Part shown: in pieces, positions 43,697 through 54,998 of the stretch
How positions within the stretch are numbered: the stretch's first letter is position 1
Layout of the letters: the number at the start of each line of letters is the position of its first letter
Assembly (NCBI RefSeq): GCF_010682065.1
Contig: NZ_JAAGWG010000002.1
Coordinates: 1 to 64,000 of the forward strand
Reading direction: 5' to 3'
Length of the DNA stretch: 64,000 bases
DNA from: Blastococcus saxobsidens
GTDB lineage: Bacteria; Actinomycetota; Actinomycetes; Mycobacteriales; Geodermatophilaceae
The notes under the pieces: model-generated
What the model was told of the DNA's origin: nothing
Databases searched by the model: none
The model's input: the letters and a program-made list of their open reading frames with translations, nothing else
Position numbers and translations under genes: made by a program

Positions 43697-45187
43697 TTAT
43701 CTGAGCGCGACCGCGGTGGGGGTCACCGGGCGCGGCAGCTCCGAGCTGCCGGTGAGCCAGGTGTCGACGGCGGCGGCCGCCGCCCGGCCCTCGGCGATGG
43801 CCCAGACGATGAGCGACTGCCCGCGGCCCATGTCCCCGGCGACGAACACGCCGGGCACGGTGGACATGAAGTCGTCGTCGCGGACGACGTTGTCGCGCTG
43901 GTCCATCTCCACGCCCAGGGCGTCGAGCAGCCCCTCGCGCTGGGCGCCGGTGAAGCCCATGGCCAGGAACACCAGGTCCGCCGGCAGCTCGCGCTCGCTG
44001 CCCTCGATCTTCTGGAACCGGCCGTCGACCCGCTCCACGTCGTGGAGGAGCAGCGCACGGACGTTGCCGTTCCCGTCGTCGAGGAATCGCTCGGTGTTGA
44101 CCGAGTACAGCCGCTCGCCGCCCTCCTCGTGCGCGCTGGAGACGCGCATGATCATCGGGTAGGTCGGCCACGGGTTGCTGTCGTGCGCGCGGCGGTCCGG
44201 CGGCGCCGGCATGATCTCCAGCTGCGCGACCGAGGCCGCGCCCTGCCGGTGCGCGGTGCCCAGGCAGTCCGCGCCGGTGTCACCGCCACCGATGATCACC
44301 ACGTGCTTGCCGTGCGCGTCGATCGGCGGCGCGTCCAGCTCGCCCAGGGCCTGCCGGTTTCCGTAGGGCAGGTACTCCATGGCCAGGTGGATCCCGGCGA
44401 GCTCGCGGCCGGGGGCCGGGAGGTCGCGACCGACGGTCGCCCCACCGGCGAGGACCACGGCCTCGAAGTCCCCGCGGAGCTGCTCGACGGAAAGGTCGGC
44501 CTCGGCGCCGCCGCCGACCTCCACCCCGGTGACGAACCGGGTGCCCTCGGCGCGCATCTGGTCCAGCCGCCGGTCCAGGACGGACTTCTCCATCTTGAAC
44601 TCGGGGATCCCGTAGCGGAGCAGCCCGCCGATCCGGTCGGCCCGCTCGAAGACGGTGACGTCGTGCCCGGCGCGGGTGAGCTGCTGGGCGGCGGCCAGGC
44701 CGGCCGGGCCGGAGCCGACGACGGCGACCTTCTTGCCGGTGCGCTCGGCCGGGGTCTGCGGGGTCACCCAGCCCTCGTCCCAGGCGCGGTCGATGATCTC
44801 CCACTCGATCTGCTTGATCGTGACCGGCGACTCCTGCAGGTTCAGCACGCAGGAGCCCTCGCACGGCGCCGGGCAGAGCTTCCCGGTGAACTCCGGGAAG
44901 TTGTTCGTCGCGTGCAGCCGCTCGATGGCGTCCTGCCAGTCGTCCCGGCGGGCCAGGTCGTTCCACTCCGGGATCAGGTTCGCCACCGGGCAGGCGTGGT
45001 GGCAGAACGGGATGCCGCAGTCCATGCAGCGGGCGGCCTGGGTGCGGACCTCCGCCGTCGGGAAGAGCGGGTCCTCACCGTTCTGGCGACGGCTGTAGAC
45101 GTCCTTCCAGTCCATGATGCGGAGCTCGACGGGACGCCGCGGCGGCATCGCCCGGTCGTACTTCAGGAATCCGGTCTGGTCAGCCAC
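43697..45187 (-). CDS. gltD: glutamate synthase (NADPH) small subunit
   Basis: GltD passes electrons from NADPH through FAD and 4Fe-4S centres to the large subunit for glutamate formation. The 496-residue protein has the N-terminal cysteine cluster CMDCGIPFCHHACPVANLIPEWN, LCPAPCEGSCVLN, a FAD-binding GSGPAGLAAAQQL and an NADPH-binding GGGDTGADCLGTAHRQG segment. The GTG at 45187 has AGGAGGTGG upstream. It follows gltB by 53 bases and is co-transcribed with it. Confidence 0.96.
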   Translation of the reverse strand: MADQTGFLKYDRAMPPRRPVELRIMDWKDVYSRRQNGEDPLFPTAEVRTQAARCMDCGIPFCHHACPVANLIPEWNDLARRDDWQDAIERLHATNNFPEFTGKLCPAPCEGSCVLNLQESPVTIKQIEWEIIDRAWDEGWVTPQTPAERTGKKVAVVGSGPAGLAAAQQLTRAGHDVTVFERADRIGGLLRYGIPEFKMEKSVLDRRLDQMRAEGTRFVTGVEVGGGAEADLSVEQLRGDFEAVVLAGGATVGRDLPAPGRELAGIHLAMEYLPYGNRQALGELDAPPIDAHGKHVVIIGGGDTGADCLGTAHRQGAASVAQLEIMPAPPDRRAHDSNPWPTYPMIMRVSSAHEEGGERLYSVNTERFLDDGNGNVRALLLHDVERVDGRFQKIEGSERELPADLVFLAMGFTGAQREGLLDALGVEMDQRDNVVRDDDFMSTVPGVFVAGDMGRGQSLIVWAIAEGRAAAAAVDTWLTGSSELPRPVTPTAVALR

Positions 45188-45240
45188 GAGCGGCCACCTC
45201 CTGCACAACTTCCGTAGGACATTCGGTCAGGTGCCGCGTC

Positions 45241-48200
45241 TCACCCACGAGCGGCCTCCATCACTGCTCGATCCACGTCGACGCCCGCCGCTTCCGCGGC
45301 GCGCCTCGCTTCCAGCGCGCGGCGGTAGTCCCGCGGCATGATCACGCTGAACTGCTCCGACCAGCGGCCCCAGTCGGCCAGCAGCGCGGCGGCCACCGTC
45401 GACTCGGTGTCGGCGGCGTAGCGCACCAGCACGTCGCGCAGCCACTGCGCCGACTCCCCGTCCAGCGGCTCGACGTCGACCATCTCGGTGTTGACGCGGT
45501 GCCGGGCCAGGTCCAGCACGTAGCCGACGCCGCCGGACATGCCCGCGGCGATGTTGCGGCCCGTCGGGCCCAGGATCACCGCGCGGCCACCGGTCATGTA
45601 CTCCAGCGCGTGGTCGCCCACGCCCTCGACGACGGCTAGCGCGCCGGAGTTGCGGACGCAGAAGCGCTCGCCGACCCGGCCGCGCAGGAAGATCTCCCCG
45701 CTCGTCGCGCCGTAGCCGATGACGTTGCCGGCGATGACGTTGTCCTCCGCCAGGAAGGGCGCCTCGCGGGAGGGCCGGACGATGATCCGGCCACCCGACA
45801 GGCCCTTGCCGACGTAGTCGTTGGCGTCCCCGAACAGCCGCATCGTGATGCCGCGCGGGACGAAGGCACCGAAGGACTGGCCGGCCGACCCACCGAAGGT
45901 CAGGTCGATCGTGCCGTCGAGCAGGCCCTCGCCACCGAAGCGGCGGGTGACCATCGAGCCCAGCATCGTGCCGACGGTGCGGTTCACGTTGCGGACCGGC
46001 AGCTCGAGGCTGACCGGGCGCGCGTCGAGCAGCGCGCCCTCGCAGAGCTGGATGAGGGTCTGGTCCAGGGCGACGTCGAGGCCGTGGTCCTGGCCCCGCA
46101 CCCGGCGACGCGGCGCGCCCTCGGGCAGCTCCGGGACCACGAGGACCGGCGAGAGGTCCAGGCCCTGCGCCTTCCAGTGGCCCACGGCCTTGCGGGTGTC
46201 CAGCAGCTCGGCGTGCCCGACGGCCTCGTCGATCGAGCGGAAGCCCAGCTCCGCCAGGTAACCGCGCACCTGCTCGGCCAGGAACTCGAAGAAGGTGACG
46301 ACGAACTCCGGCCGCCCGGTGAACCGCTTGCGCAGCTCCGGGTTCTGGGTGGCGACACCCACCGGGCACGTGTCCAGGTGGCAGACCCGCATCATCACGC
46401 AGCCGGAGACCACCAGCGGCGCGGTCGCGAAACCGAACTCCTCGGCGCCCAGCAGCGCCGCGACGACGACGTCGCGCCCGGTCTTCATCTGGCCGTCGAC
46501 CTGCACGGTGATCCGGTCGCGGAGCCCGTTGGCCAGCAGCGTCTGCTGAGTCTCGGCCAGCCCGAGCTCCCACGGGGAGCCGGCGTGCTTGAGCGAGGTC
46601 AGCGGGGCCGCGCCCGTACCGCCGTCGAACCCGGAGATGAGGACGACGTCGGCGTGCGCCTTGCTGACCCCGGCCGCCACCGTGCCCACCCCGACCTCGG
46701 CGACCAGCTTGACGTGGACCCGCGCCTCGTTGTTGGCGTTCTTCAGGTCGTGGATCAGCTGCTTGAGGTCCTCGATCGAGTAGATGTCGTGGTGCGGCGG
46801 CGGGCTGATCAGGCCGACGCCCGGCGTCGAGTGCCGGGTGCGGGCCACCCACGGGTAGACCTTGGCGCCGGGCAGCTGCCCGCCCTCGCCGGGCTTGGCG
46901 CCCTGCGCCATCTTGATCTGGATGTCGTCGGCGTTGACCAGGTACTCGCTGGTGACGCCGAACCGGCCGGAGGCCACCTGCTTGATCGCCGAGCGGCGCA
47001 GGTCGCCGTTCGGGTCGGGCGTGAAGCGGTCCGGGTCCTCGCCGCCCTCACCGGTGTTGGACCGCCCACCGAGGCGGTTCATGGCGATGGCGAGGGTCTC
47101 GTGCGCCTCCTGCGAGATGGAGCCGTAGCTCATGGCGCCGGTGTTGAACCGCTTGACGATCTCGCTGACCGGCTCGACCTCGTCGATCGGCACCGGCGGG
47201 CGGACGCCGGTCCGCAGCGAGAAGAGGCCGCGCAGCGTGGCGGCGTCCTCGGACATCTTGTCGACGGTCTGCGTGTACTTCTCGAAGACGTCGTACTGCC
47301 GGGACCGGGTGGCGTGCTGGAGCAGGAACACCGTCTCGGGGTTGAACAGGTGCACCTCGCCCTCGCGGCGCCACTGGTACTCGCCCCCGGTCTCCAGCCC
47401 GCGGTGCGCCCGCTCGGTGGGGTTCTCCGGGTAGGCGCGGCGGTGGCGCATGGCCACCTCCTCGGCGAGCACGTCGATGCCGACGCCGCCCAGCGGGGCG
47501 GAGGTGCCGGTGAAGTACTCGTCGACGAGCTTCTGGGACAGGCCGACGGCCTCGAAGATCTGGGCCATCGTGTACGAGCCGACGGTGCTGATGCCCATCT
47601 TGCTCATGACCTTGAGGACGCCCTTGCCCAGCGCCTTGACGATGTTGCGGACCGCCTGGGCGGGCTCCACGCCGGTGAGGACGCCGTCGCGGATCAGGTC
47701 CTCGATGGACTCGAACGCCAGGTAGGGGTTGACGGCGGCCGCGCCGTAGCCCAGCAGCAGCGCGACGTGGTGCACCTCGCGGCAGTCGCCGGTCTCGACG
47801 ACGAGGCCGACCTCCATGCGGGTCTTCTCGCGCACCAGGTGGTGGTGCACCGCGGCGGTCATGAGCAGCGACGGGATCGGTGCGCGCTGCTCGTCGCAGT
47901 CGCGGTCGGACAGCACGATGATCCGGGCGCCGGCGGAGATGGCCTTGGAGACCTTCGTCCGCAGCTGCTCGATCGCCTCGGCCAGGGCCGGCCCGCCGCC
48001 GTCGACGTCGAAGTGGCCGGTGATCCGGACGGCGGCGTAACCGGGCAGGTCGCCGTCGTCGTCGATGTGCAGGATCTTGGCCAGCTCGTCGTTGTCGATG
48101 ACCGGGAACGGCAGGTGCACCTGCCGGCAGGACGCCGGGGACGCCGCCAGCAGGTTCTGCTCCGGGCCGAAGGTGCGGCCCAGGCTGGTCACCAGCTCCT

Positions 48201-49890
48201 CGCGGATGGCGTCCAGCGGCGGGTTGGTCACCTGGGCGAACAGCTGGCCGAAGTAGTCGTAGAGCAGCCGGGAACGGTCCGACAGCGACGCGATCGGGGT
48301 GTCGGTGCCCATGGAGCCGATGGGCTCGGCCCCGCTGGCCGCCATCGGCTGGACGAGCAGGCGCAGGTCCTCCTCGGTGTAGCCGAAGAGCATCTGCCGC
48401 CGGACGACGGACTCGTGGCTGGGCCGCGAGCGGCGGCGCTCGGGGAGCTGGGGCAGGTGGACCAGGCCGGCGTGCAGCCAGTCCTCGTACGGCTCGGCCG
48501 CGGCCAGCGCGCCCTTGACGTCCTCGTCGGAGACGATCCGCCCGGAGGCGGTGTCGACGAGGAACATCCGGCCCGGCTGCAGCCGGCCCTTGGCGACGAT
48601 GTCGGCCGCGGGGATGTCGAGCACGCCGACCTCGCTGGCCATGACGACCAGGTCGTCCTTGGTGTGCCACCAGCGGCCCGGGCGCAGCCCGTTGCGGTCC
48701 AGGACGGCGCCGATCAGGGTCCCGTCGGTGAAGCAGACGGCGGCGGGGCCGTCCCACGGCTCCATGATCGAGGAGTGGAACCGGTAGAAGGCCCGGCGGG
48801 CCGGGTCCATCTCGTCGTGGTTCTCCCACGCCTCCGGGATCATCATGAGGACGGCGTGCGGCAGCGAGCGGCCCGACAGGTGCAGCAGCTCCAGCACCTC
48901 GTCGAAGGTCGCCGAGTCGCTGAAGTCGCTGGCGGTGACCGGGAAGATCCGCTCCAGGCCCAGCTCGGAGGCGGGGCCCGCCGGGCCGTCGAACATCTGG
49001 GTCTCGAGCTTGGCCTCGCGGGCCCGCATGCGGTTGCGGTTGCCCTTGATGGTGTTGATCTCGCCGTTGTGCGCGATGAAGCGGAACGGGTGGGCCAGCG
49101 GCCAGCTGGGGAACGTGTTGGTCGAGAACCGGCTGTGCACCAGCGCGATCGCCGACTCGTAGCGCTCGTCCCGCAGGTCGGGGAAGAACAGCGGCAGCTG
49201 GTCGGTGGTCAGCATGCCCTTGTAGGTGATCGTCCGGGAGGACAGCGAGGCGACGTACATGGAGCTGCCGGCGTCGACGGCGGCACGCTCGGCGCGCTTG
49301 CGCAGCACGAAGGAGCGCCGCTCCAGGCGGGTCACCCCGTTGCACTCGACGTTGCCGCCGAAGGCCGTCGCGTCGGCCCGGGCGCCCATCGTCTCGGCGA
49401 CGAACAGCTGCGCGAAGTGCGGCATGACCGCGCGCGCGGTGGGGCCGAGGTCGGCGCCGTCGGGGTCGACCGGGACGTCGCGCCAGCCGAGGACGGTCAG
49501 GCCCTCCTCCTCGGCCAGCCGGGCGACGTCGGAGTAGCGGGCGGCCCGCTCCGCCTCGTCGGTGGGGAGGAAGGCGATGCCGACCGAGTACTCGCCCAGG
49601 GGCGGCAGGTCGAAGTCGACCGAGGCGCGCAGCAGCGCGTCGGGGATCTGGGTGAGGATGCCGGCGCCGTCGCCGGAGTTGGGTTCGGCACCGGCGGCAC
49701 CGCGGTGGTCGAGGTTGTGCAGCGCCGTGAGGCCGGCCTGCACGATGCGCCTGCTGCGTCGGCCCCGGGCGTCGGCCACGAAGGCGACACCGCAGGCGTC
49801 CTTGTCGTTCGCCGGGTCGTACAGCCCCACCGGGGCGGGCACGGCGGAGAAGGGGACTGCCGCGGGGGCGGGGGCGGGAAGGTCGGTCAT
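45241..49890 (-). CDS. gltB: glutamate synthase (NADPH) large subunit
   Basis: GltB converts glutamine and 2-oxoglutarate to two glutamates, the nitrogen entry step with glutamine synthetase. The ATG at 49890 gives 1549 residues with GGGAG five bases upstream. A 32-residue propeptide precedes the catalytic Cys33 ([12 protein letters not shown]). Then come the amidotransferase domain, the central domain, the FMN-binding synthase domain ([44 protein letters not shown]), the Cys cluster [19 protein letters not shown] and the C-terminal beta-helix. The frame remains open to 50058 but the upstream part lacks coding features. Confidence 0.96.
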   Translation of the reverse strand: MTDLPAPAPAAVPFSAVPAPVGLYDPANDKDACGVAFVADARGRRSRRIVQAGLTALHNLDHRGAAGAEPNSGDGAGILTQIPDALLRASVDFDLPPLGEYSVGIAFLPTDEAERAARYSDVARLAEEEGLTVLGWRDVPVDPDGADLGPTARAVMPHFAQLFVAETMGARADATAFGGNVECNGVTRLERRSFVLRKRAERAAVDAGSSMYVASLSSRTITYKGMLTTDQLPLFFPDLRDERYESAIALVHSRFSTNTFPSWPLAHPFRFIAHNGEINTIKGNRNRMRAREAKLETQMFDGPAGPASELGLERIFPVTASDFSDSATFDEVLELLHLSGRSLPHAVLMMIPEAWENHDEMDPARRAFYRFHSSIMEPWDGPAAVCFTDGTLIGAVLDRNGLRPGRWWHTKDDLVVMASEVGVLDIPAADIVAKGRLQPGRMFLVDTASGRIVSDEDVKGALAAAEPYEDWLHAGLVHLPQLPERRRSRPSHESVVRRQMLFGYTEEDLRLLVQPMAASGAEPIGSMGTDTPIASLSDRSRLLYDYFGQLFAQVTNPPLDAIREELVTSLGRTFGPEQNLLAASPASCRQVHLPFPVIDNDELAKILHIDDDGDLPGYAAVRITGHFDVDGGGPALAEAIEQLRTKVSKAISAGARIIVLSDRDCDEQRAPIPSLLMTAAVHHHLVREKTRMEVGLVVETGDCREVHHVALLLGYGAAAVNPYLAFESIEDLIRDGVLTGVEPAQAVRNIVKALGKGVLKVMSKMGISTVGSYTMAQIFEAVGLSQKLVDEYFTGTSAPLGGVGIDVLAEEVAMRHRRAYPENPTERAHRGLETGGEYQWRREGEVHLFNPETVFLLQHATRSRQYDVFEKYTQTVDKMSEDAATLRGLFSLRTGVRPPVPIDEVEPVSEIVKRFNTGAMSYGSISQEAHETLAIAMNRLGGRSNTGEGGEDPDRFTPDPNGDLRRSAIKQVASGRFGVTSEYLVNADDIQIKMAQGAKPGEGGQLPGAKVYPWVARTRHSTPGVGLISPPPHHDIYSIEDLKQLIHDLKNANNEARVHVKLVAEVGVGTVAAGVSKAHADVVLISGFDGGTGAAPLTSLKHAGSPWELGLAETQQTLLANGLRDRITVQVDGQMKTGRDVVVAALLGAEEFGFATAPLVVSGCVMMRVCHLDTCPVGVATQNPELRKRFTGRPEFVVTFFEFLAEQVRGYLAELGFRSIDEAVGHAELLDTRKAVGHWKAQGLDLSPVLVVPELPEGAPRRRVRGQDHGLDVALDQTLIQLCEGALLDARPVSLELPVRNVNRTVGTMLGSMVTRRFGGEGLLDGTIDLTFGGSAGQSFGAFVPRGITMRLFGDANDYVGKGLSGGRIIVRPSREAPFLAEDNVIAGNVIGYGATSGEIFLRGRVGERFCVRNSGALAVVEGVGDHALEYMTGGRAVILGPTGRNIAAGMSGGVGYVLDLARHRVNTEMVDVEPLDGESAQWLRDVLVRYAADTESTVAAALLADWGRWSEQFSVIMPRDYRRALEARRAAEAAGVDVDRAVMEAARG

Positions 49891-50239
49891 GTCACTCCCG
49901 TCGTCGGCGCACCATCGTCCCTCGCGACGAGGGGGGACGGTGGGCGGGGCCGAAAGGTCGAAAGGCGGCGGAGAAGGCGGCACGTGCGGAGCGCCGGGTC
50001 CGGCCGGACAGCGTTGCCCCGGCCGTCTCTGGCGTGCGGGCCCGGCGGGTGGTGCCACCGGGCCGTCGTCCGCGGGGCGACGCTGGCCCGGTTCCGACTC
50101 TGCGACCCGGCCAGGATCGCTGGCGAGTCAGCCCGAAGGGTACACAGCAGTAACACGTCTCTGACATGACGGAGAACACGCCACGCCATCCTGTCCTGAT
50201 CGCCGCGATCGCTGGCCGGACCAGGGGTGTTCGGGCGTT
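49891..50239 (-). promoter_or_regulatory. gltB upstream region (349 bases without a gene)
   Basis: On the minus strand this region holds a possible -10, TACCCT (50137-50142), giving a leader of roughly 240 bases. The leader contains a GC-rich hairpin with arms at 50039-50045 and 50058-50064. A 95-codon frame (49892-50179) ends next to the gltB start but has weak codon bias and is not called. The first bases after lgt show GCGATCGC-type palindromes only. Confidence 0.4.
50150..50165 (+). promoter_or_regulatory. GlnR-like site before gltB
   Basis: GTAAC-ACGTCT-CTGAC has one perfect GTnAC half-site and a six-base spacer; the second half-site departs from GnAAC. It overlaps the -35 area of the proposed gltB promoter. 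GlnR control of nitrogen genes is established in actinomycetes, but this match is weak. Confidence 0.3.
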
Positions 50240-51190
50240 TCAGCTCGCGGGTGGAGGCTCGTGATCGTTCTCACGGGCCGGAGCCGGGTCGGTGCCGGAC
50301 CGCCGTGCGGCCACTCCCCCGGTGGCCTCGCCTCTCCGCTCCGCCGCGGCCTCCGAGCGGTCGATCACCTCGCGCGGCCGACCGCGCTGCCAGACGAAGT
50401 AGGCGACCGCCAGCAGGCCCACGACCAGCGCGGTGAACACGTTGAGCCGGACGCCGAAGAACGTCTCCGCGGGGTCGGTGCGCAGCAGCTCCACCCACAG
50501 CCGGCCCGCGCAGTAGGCGGCGACGTAGAGGGCGAAGGCGCGACCGTGGCCCAGCCGGAACCGGCGGTCGGCCCAGATGACCAGCGCGGCGGCGGCAAGG
50601 TTCCACAGCAGCTCGTAGAGGAACGTCGGGTGGAAGGTGCCCAGCAGCACCGGTTCCCCGTCGGCGCCGGTCACGGCCCGGCCGCCGTCCCACTCGTAGA
50701 TCTTCAGCGCCCACGGGAGGTCGGTCGGCCCGCCGTAGAGCTCGTTGTTGAACCAGTTGCCCAGCCGGCCGATCGCCTGGGCGACCAGCAGGCCCGGGGC
50801 CAGCGCGTCGGCGAAGGCCGGCAGCGGGATGCCGCGGCGGCGGCAGGCGATCCAGGCGCCCACGCCGCCGAGCGCGATGGCCCCCCAGATACCGAGCCCG
50901 CCCTCCCAGATGGCGAGCGCCCGGAGCGGGTCACCGCCCTCTCCGAAGTACGGCCGCGGGCTGGAGATCACGTGGTAGAGCCGGCCGCCGACGATGCCGA
51001 ACGGGACCGCCCAGACGGCGATGTCCAGCACGTCCTCGGCGAGGCCGCCCCGGGCGACCCAGCGCTTCTGGGTGATGACGACGGCGGCGATGATGCCCGC
51101 GACGATGCACAGCGCGTAGGCGCGGATCGGCAGCGGCCCGAGCTCCCAGACGCCCTGCGTCGGGCTGGGGAGGGCGGCGAGGACGGTCAT
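50240..51190 (-). CDS. lgt: prolipoprotein diacylglyceryl transferase
   Basis: Lgt adds diacylglycerol to the lipobox Cys of prelipoproteins at the membrane; at least two lipoproteins in this window are likely clients. The 316-residue, seven-helix protein has YHVISSPRPYFGEGG, the WEGGLGIWGAIALGG segment, the signature AIGRLGNWFNNELYG, and HPTFLYELLWNLAAA. A polar Ala/Arg/Glu-rich tail of about 45 residues extends past the last helix. The ATG overlaps the trpA stop (ATGA); trpA-lgt linkage is conserved in actinobacteria. Confidence 0.96.
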   Translation of the reverse strand: MTVLAALPSPTQGVWELGPLPIRAYALCIVAGIIAAVVITQKRWVARGGLAEDVLDIAVWAVPFGIVGGRLYHVISSPRPYFGEGGDPLRALAIWEGGLGIWGAIALGGVGAWIACRRRGIPLPAFADALAPGLLVAQAIGRLGNWFNNELYGGPTDLPWALKIYEWDGGRAVTGADGEPVLLGTFHPTFLYELLWNLAAAALVIWADRRFRLGHGRAFALYVAAYCAGRLWVELLRTDPAETFFGVRLNVFTALVVGLLAVAYFVWQRGRPREVIDRSEAAAERRGEATGGVAARRSGTDPAPARENDHEPPPAS

Positions 51191-51987
51191 GCGCGCACCC
51201 CCGCGCGGCGGACGCCGGCGGCCAGGTCCTCGGTGAGCGCGCGGACGCCGTCGGCCCCGCGTCCCTCGAGCATCTCCCGCACGTAGGCCGAGCCGACGAT
51301 GACGCCGTCGGCGAAGGCGGCGAGCTCCGCGGCCTGGGCGCCGTTGGAGACCCCGAGCCCGACGCACAGGGCGATGTCCGGGCGCGCCTCGCGGGTCCGG
51401 GCGACGAGCGTCTGCGCCGCGTCGCTCACGGTGTCGCGGGCTCCGGTCACGCCCATGGTGGAGGCGACGTAGACGAACCCGCGGCTCGCGTCGGCCGTCG
51501 AGCGCAGCCGGGCGTCGGTGGACGACGGCGCGACGAGGAAGACGCGGTCCAGCCCCTCGCGGTCGCTGGCGGCGATCCACTCCCGGGCCTCGTCCGGGAT
51601 GAGGTCGGGGGTGATCGCCCCCGCGCCCCCGGCGGCGGCGAGATCGGTGGCGAACCGCTCGACCCCGTAGCGCTCGATCGGGTTCCAGTAGCTCATCACC
51701 ACCGCGGCGGCACCCGCGGCGGACACCGCCTCGACGGCGCGCAGCACGTCCGGCATGCCGACCCCGGCCCGCACGGCCACGTCCACGGCCTCCTGGATCA
51801 CCGGACCGTCGATCCCGGGGTCGCTGTAGGGGACCCCGATCTCGATCGCGTCCGCCCCGGCCTCGACCATGGCCACCATGGCCTCGATCGAGCTGTCGAC
51901 GTCGGGATAGCCGACGGGCAGGTAGCCGATGAGGGCGGCCCGCCCCTCGGCCTTCGCGGCCTCGATGCGGTCGGCGAGCTTGCTCAC
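51187..51987 (-). CDS. trpA: tryptophan synthase alpha chain
   Basis: TrpA cleaves indole-3-glycerol phosphate and passes indole through a tunnel to TrpB. The 266-residue (beta/alpha)8 protein has [11 protein letters not shown] near 22-32, the catalytic Glu and Asp in [21 protein letters not shown], and [15 protein letters not shown] and [12 protein letters not shown] in the phosphate-binding loops. The GTG start overlaps the trpB stop (GTGA). Confidence 0.96.
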   Translation of the reverse strand: MSKLADRIEAAKAEGRAALIGYLPVGYPDVDSSIEAMVAMVEAGADAIEIGVPYSDPGIDGPVIQEAVDVAVRAGVGMPDVLRAVEAVSAAGAAAVVMSYWNPIERYGVERFATDLAAAGGAGAITPDLIPDEAREWIAASDREGLDRVFLVAPSSTDARLRSTADASRGFVYVASTMGVTGARDTVSDAAQTLVARTREARPDIALCVGLGVSNGAQAAELAAFADGVIVGSAYVREMLEGRGADGVRALTEDLAAGVRRAGVRA

Positions 51988-53351
51988 AGCGCGGCTCCTG
52001 CGTCCCGGCCGGCGACGGCCTCGTCGTTGCTGACCGCGCCCTCGGTGGGCTGCTGGTCGGTGTCCATCCCCGGCCCGGGGTCGACCTGCTCGCGGTCGCC
52101 CAGCCCGAACCACCGGGACGCGGTCTCCACGTCCTTGTCGCCGCGGCCGGAGAGGTTGACCAGGAGCAGGGGGGCCTCGCCGCCCTGCCCGCGCGACGCG
52201 AGCTCCCGGCCGAGCTTCATCGCCCCGGCGAGGGCGTGCGCGGACTCGATCGCCGGGATGATGCCCTCGGTGCGGCACAGCAGCGCGAAGGCCTCCATGG
52301 CCTCGGCATCGGTGATCGGGCGGTACTCGGCGCGGCCGATGTCGTGCAGGTAGGAGTGCTCGGGGCCGACGCCCGGGTAGTCCAGGCCGGCACTGATCGA
52401 GTGCGACTCGATCGTCTGACCGTTGTCGTCCTGCAGGAGGTACGAGCGGGCGCCGTGCAGCACGCCCGGGGTGCCGCCGGTGATGGTGGCCGCGTGCCGC
52501 GGGGTGTCGACGCCGTCCCCACCGGCCTCGAGGCCGATCAGCCGGACGCCGTCGTCGGGCACGAAGGCGGTGAAGATGCCGATCGCGTTGGAGCCGCCGC
52601 CCACGCAGGCCAGGACGGCGTCGGGCAGCCGGCCCTCCCGCTCGAGCACCTGGCCGCGGGCCTCGTCACCGATGACCCGCTGGAAGTCGCGCACCATGGC
52701 CGGGAACGGGTGCGGGCCGGCGACCGTGCCGAAGACGTAGTTGGTGCTGTCCACGTTGGTCACCCAGTCGCGGAACGCCTCGTTGATCGCGTCCTTGAGG
52801 GTGCGCGAGCCGGTGGTCACCGGGATCACCTCGGCGCCCAGCAGCCGCATGCGGGCCACGTTGAGCGCCTGCCGGCGGGTGTCCTCCTCGCCCATGTAGA
52901 CGGTGCAGGACAGCCCCATGAGCGCCGCGGCGGTCGCCGTCGCGACGCCGTGCTGACCGGCGCCGGTCTCGGCGATGACCCGGGTCTTGCCGATCCGCTT
53001 GGTGAGCAGCGCCTGGCCGAGCACGTTGTTGATCTTGTGCGAGCCGGTGTGGTTGAGGTCCTCGCGCTTGAGCAGCACGCGGACGCCGCCGCAGTGCTCG
53101 GCGAACTTGGGCACCTCGGTGACCGGGCTCGGCCGGCCGGTGTAGTCGCGCTGCAGCCGGGCGAACTCGGCGAGGAACTCGGGGTCCACCCGCATGGCCT
53201 CGTAGGCCTCGGTCAGCTCGTCTAGCGCGGCGATGAGCGCCTCGGGTACGAAACGGCCACCGAAGATGCCGAAGTGGCCGGTCGCGTCGGGCCAGCCAGG
53301 GCGCGCCGGGAGGGAGAGTTCTCCGGGCTGCGGCGGGCTGGTCGTCGTCAT
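51984..53351 (-). CDS. trpB: tryptophan synthase beta chain
   Basis: TrpB joins indole and serine using PLP. The 455-residue protein contains [17 protein letters not shown] with the PLP lysine, [18 protein letters not shown], the GGGSNAIG phosphate loop and the C-terminal [13 protein letters not shown]. It extends about 35 residues past the usual end with an acidic tail. The ATG at 53351 follows a weak GACACT -10-like box by six bases, so it may have its own leaderless promoter in addition to any read-through from trpC; a DUF222 gene separates it from trpC. Confidence 0.96.
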   Translation of the reverse strand: MTTTSPPQPGELSLPARPGWPDATGHFGIFGGRFVPEALIAALDELTEAYEAMRVDPEFLAEFARLQRDYTGRPSPVTEVPKFAEHCGGVRVLLKREDLNHTGSHKINNVLGQALLTKRIGKTRVIAETGAGQHGVATATAAALMGLSCTVYMGEEDTRRQALNVARMRLLGAEVIPVTTGSRTLKDAINEAFRDWVTNVDSTNYVFGTVAGPHPFPAMVRDFQRVIGDEARGQVLEREGRLPDAVLACVGGGSNAIGIFTAFVPDDGVRLIGLEAGGDGVDTPRHAATITGGTPGVLHGARSYLLQDDNGQTIESHSISAGLDYPGVGPEHSYLHDIGRAEYRPITDAEAMEAFALLCRTEGIIPAIESAHALAGAMKLGRELASRGQGGEAPLLLVNLSGRGDKDVETASRWFGLGDREQVDPGPGMDTDQQPTEGAVSNDEAVAGRDAGAAL

Positions 53352-53418
53352 GCGTCCAGTGTCTCCCGTCCGCGCTGAACAGCGGCGCAGGGGTCACCGC
53401 CATGTCACCGGATCGGGA

Positions 53419-54942
53419 TCAGAAGGGCGGTGGATCGTCGGCCGGGTCCGGTGGTGGGTGTGGTGGTCCGGGAAGGACGCGGTAGCCGGGTGGCCGGCTG
53501 ATCCGGGTGACGCCGGAGGGGGTGATGACGGTGAGCACCCCGTCGGCGTCGAGGGTGTGGGTCCAGCCGGGTGCGTGGGTCTTGAGCCGGTGGTGCCGCC
53601 GGCACAGGCAGCAGAGGTTGTCGCAGCTGGTGTCCCCGCCGGCGGCGTGCGGGACGACGTGGTCCAGGTCGGCCCAGCCGGCGCGGGTTCTGCAGCCGGG
53701 GTGCCGGCAGGTGCGGTCGCGGGTGCGCAGAAACCGTTGCTGGGCGGCTGAGGGGCGGTAGCGGTCGACCGGTCCCGGCGGGCCGAGCACCGGGCAGGTG
53801 CAGGTGGCCAGCCGTTCCAGCTCTCGGCGGCCGGTGACCGCCAGCAGGGCACCGGTGGCGTCGGTGATCGCGATGTCCAGGGTGCCGCCGGCCGGCGCCT
53901 GCACGCCCCATGCCTGGAGCTGGGTGAGCAGCTCGCGCAGGTGGGCGGCGGTGATCGGCTCACCGTCGACCTCACCGACCGGCGCGGCCGCACCGGGCGG
54001 CGTGAACGCGGCCGGCAGCGGCGCCCCGGAGGCCAGGAATCCGGCAGGTGTCAGGGCGTGCAGCGGTGCCACGACGGTGAGATGCGCGGTGACCGGCGGG
54101 CGTTCCTGCCAGGGCCGCAGCAGCAGGTCGGCCACCGCGCCGGCGCGCAGCATGCCGAGCGGGCGGGGGTCGCCGGCCTCCTTGGCGGCGCGGGCGTGCT
54201 GGTCGGCTGCGTCCCGGCAGGCGCGAGCATCGGGATAGGGCATGAGGGCGCGGAACTCACCCATGCCGTCCCCGACCGGCCGCACGCTCACGTCCGCACC
54301 GCGGCGGCGGTTCTCCCGCCGCCGGTCGGCGGCGGTGGCGTCGCGGGCGATCAGCTCGGCGCGCACCGCCTCCCGCAGCTTGGTCACGCCCAGTTCGGTG
54401 GCGACGGGCAGCACCGCGGCCTCCATGCCGGCGATGACGGCCGGGGCGGTCTCCCGCCCGGTCGCGGCCACCTCCGCGGCCATCGCCCGGGCACGAGGCC
54501 AGTCCAGCCGCCCGAGCCGCAGCTCGGCGAACGTGCCCCCCAGGACGGTGGTGAGGATCTCGGCGTGCTCCAGCAGGGTCACCGCCGCCGCCCGGCTGCT
54601 GTTCTGCACCGCCGCCAGCTCATCGGGCACGAACTCGCTCGCATCTGGCGGGCCCACCGAACCGGCGCCGTGCCCGCCGGGCAGTCGATCGGCCGGCGCC
54701 GGGCGGGCGGCGGCCAGGTCCATCACCAGCTCCACCCGCAGCGCGGCCAGCTGCGCCTCCGCGGCCACGATCTGCCCCAGCAACGCCGCCGCTTCCGCCG
54801 CGCTGCGGCGGGCCGGCAACCACGCACTCAACGGCTCGCCCAAGGCGGGAGCGGGGTCCGGGTCGGCCAGCTCCCACGGCGAGGGCACCGGGTCCACCGC
54901 CATCACGGTCACCCCGACCGCGAACCCCACACCCGACGACAC
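53419..54942 (-). CDS. DUF222/HNH endonuclease (13E12-repeat-type) protein
   Basis: The 507-residue protein has an N-terminal Ala/Leu-rich DUF222 region and a C-terminal HNH nuclease domain (CRHPGCRTRAGWADLDHVVPHAAGGDTSCDNLCCLCRRHHRLK, here seen as CRHPGC, DLDHVVPHAAGG and LCRRHHRLK). Such genes are multicopy in many actinobacteria; their role is unknown, and in mycobacteria the related REP13E12 units can serve as phage attachment sites. It interrupts the trpC-trpB order. The start is placed at the GTG six bases after TAGCCT (54949-54954); an ATG at 54903 is the main alternative. Confidence 0.82.
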   Translation of the reverse strand: MSSGVGFAVGVTVMAVDPVPSPWELADPDPAPALGEPLSAWLPARRSAAEAAALLGQIVAAEAQLAALRVELVMDLAAARPAPADRLPGGHGAGSVGPPDASEFVPDELAAVQNSSRAAAVTLLEHAEILTTVLGGTFAELRLGRLDWPRARAMAAEVAATGRETAPAVIAGMEAAVLPVATELGVTKLREAVRAELIARDATAADRRRENRRRGADVSVRPVGDGMGEFRALMPYPDARACRDAADQHARAAKEAGDPRPLGMLRAGAVADLLLRPWQERPPVTAHLTVVAPLHALTPAGFLASGAPLPAAFTPPGAAAPVGEVDGEPITAAHLRELLTQLQAWGVQAPAGGTLDIAITDATGALLAVTGRRELERLATCTCPVLGPPGPVDRYRPSAAQQRFLRTRDRTCRHPGCRTRAGWADLDHVVPHAAGGDTSCDNLCCLCRRHHRLKTHAPGWTHTLDADGVLTVITPSGVTRISRPPGYRVLPGPPHPPPDPADDPPPF

Positions 54943-54948
54943 ACCCAC

Positions 54949-54954
54949 AGGCTA
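54949..54954 (-). promoter_or_regulatory. -10 element before the DUF222-HNH gene
   Basis: TAGCCT on the minus strand lies six bases before the GTG at 54942, matching the leaderless spacing seen at other genes. It shares a short divergent region with the phosphoribosyltransferase -10 at 54999-55004. Confidence 0.4.
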
Positions 54955-54998
54955 GGGAGGGGGTACGACAGTTCTGCGCCGCGCGACCGGGGCGTCGG

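Noticed and set aside
46084-50169. A 1361-codon plus-strand frame opposite gltB
   Set aside because: It mirrors gltB codon bias on the other strand and shows no recognisable domain.
49892-50179. A 95-codon frame ending next to the gltB ATG, with a Cys-rich beginning suggestive of a leader peptide
   Set aside because: Codon bias is weak, there is no ribosome site, and a Cys-rich run near the start is not enough to call an attenuator.
52666-53403. Possible Trp leader peptide before trpB (frame beginning [10 protein letters not shown] with one Trp codon)
   Set aside because: A single Trp codon, no alternative terminator structure, and the frame runs on into trpB instead of stopping.
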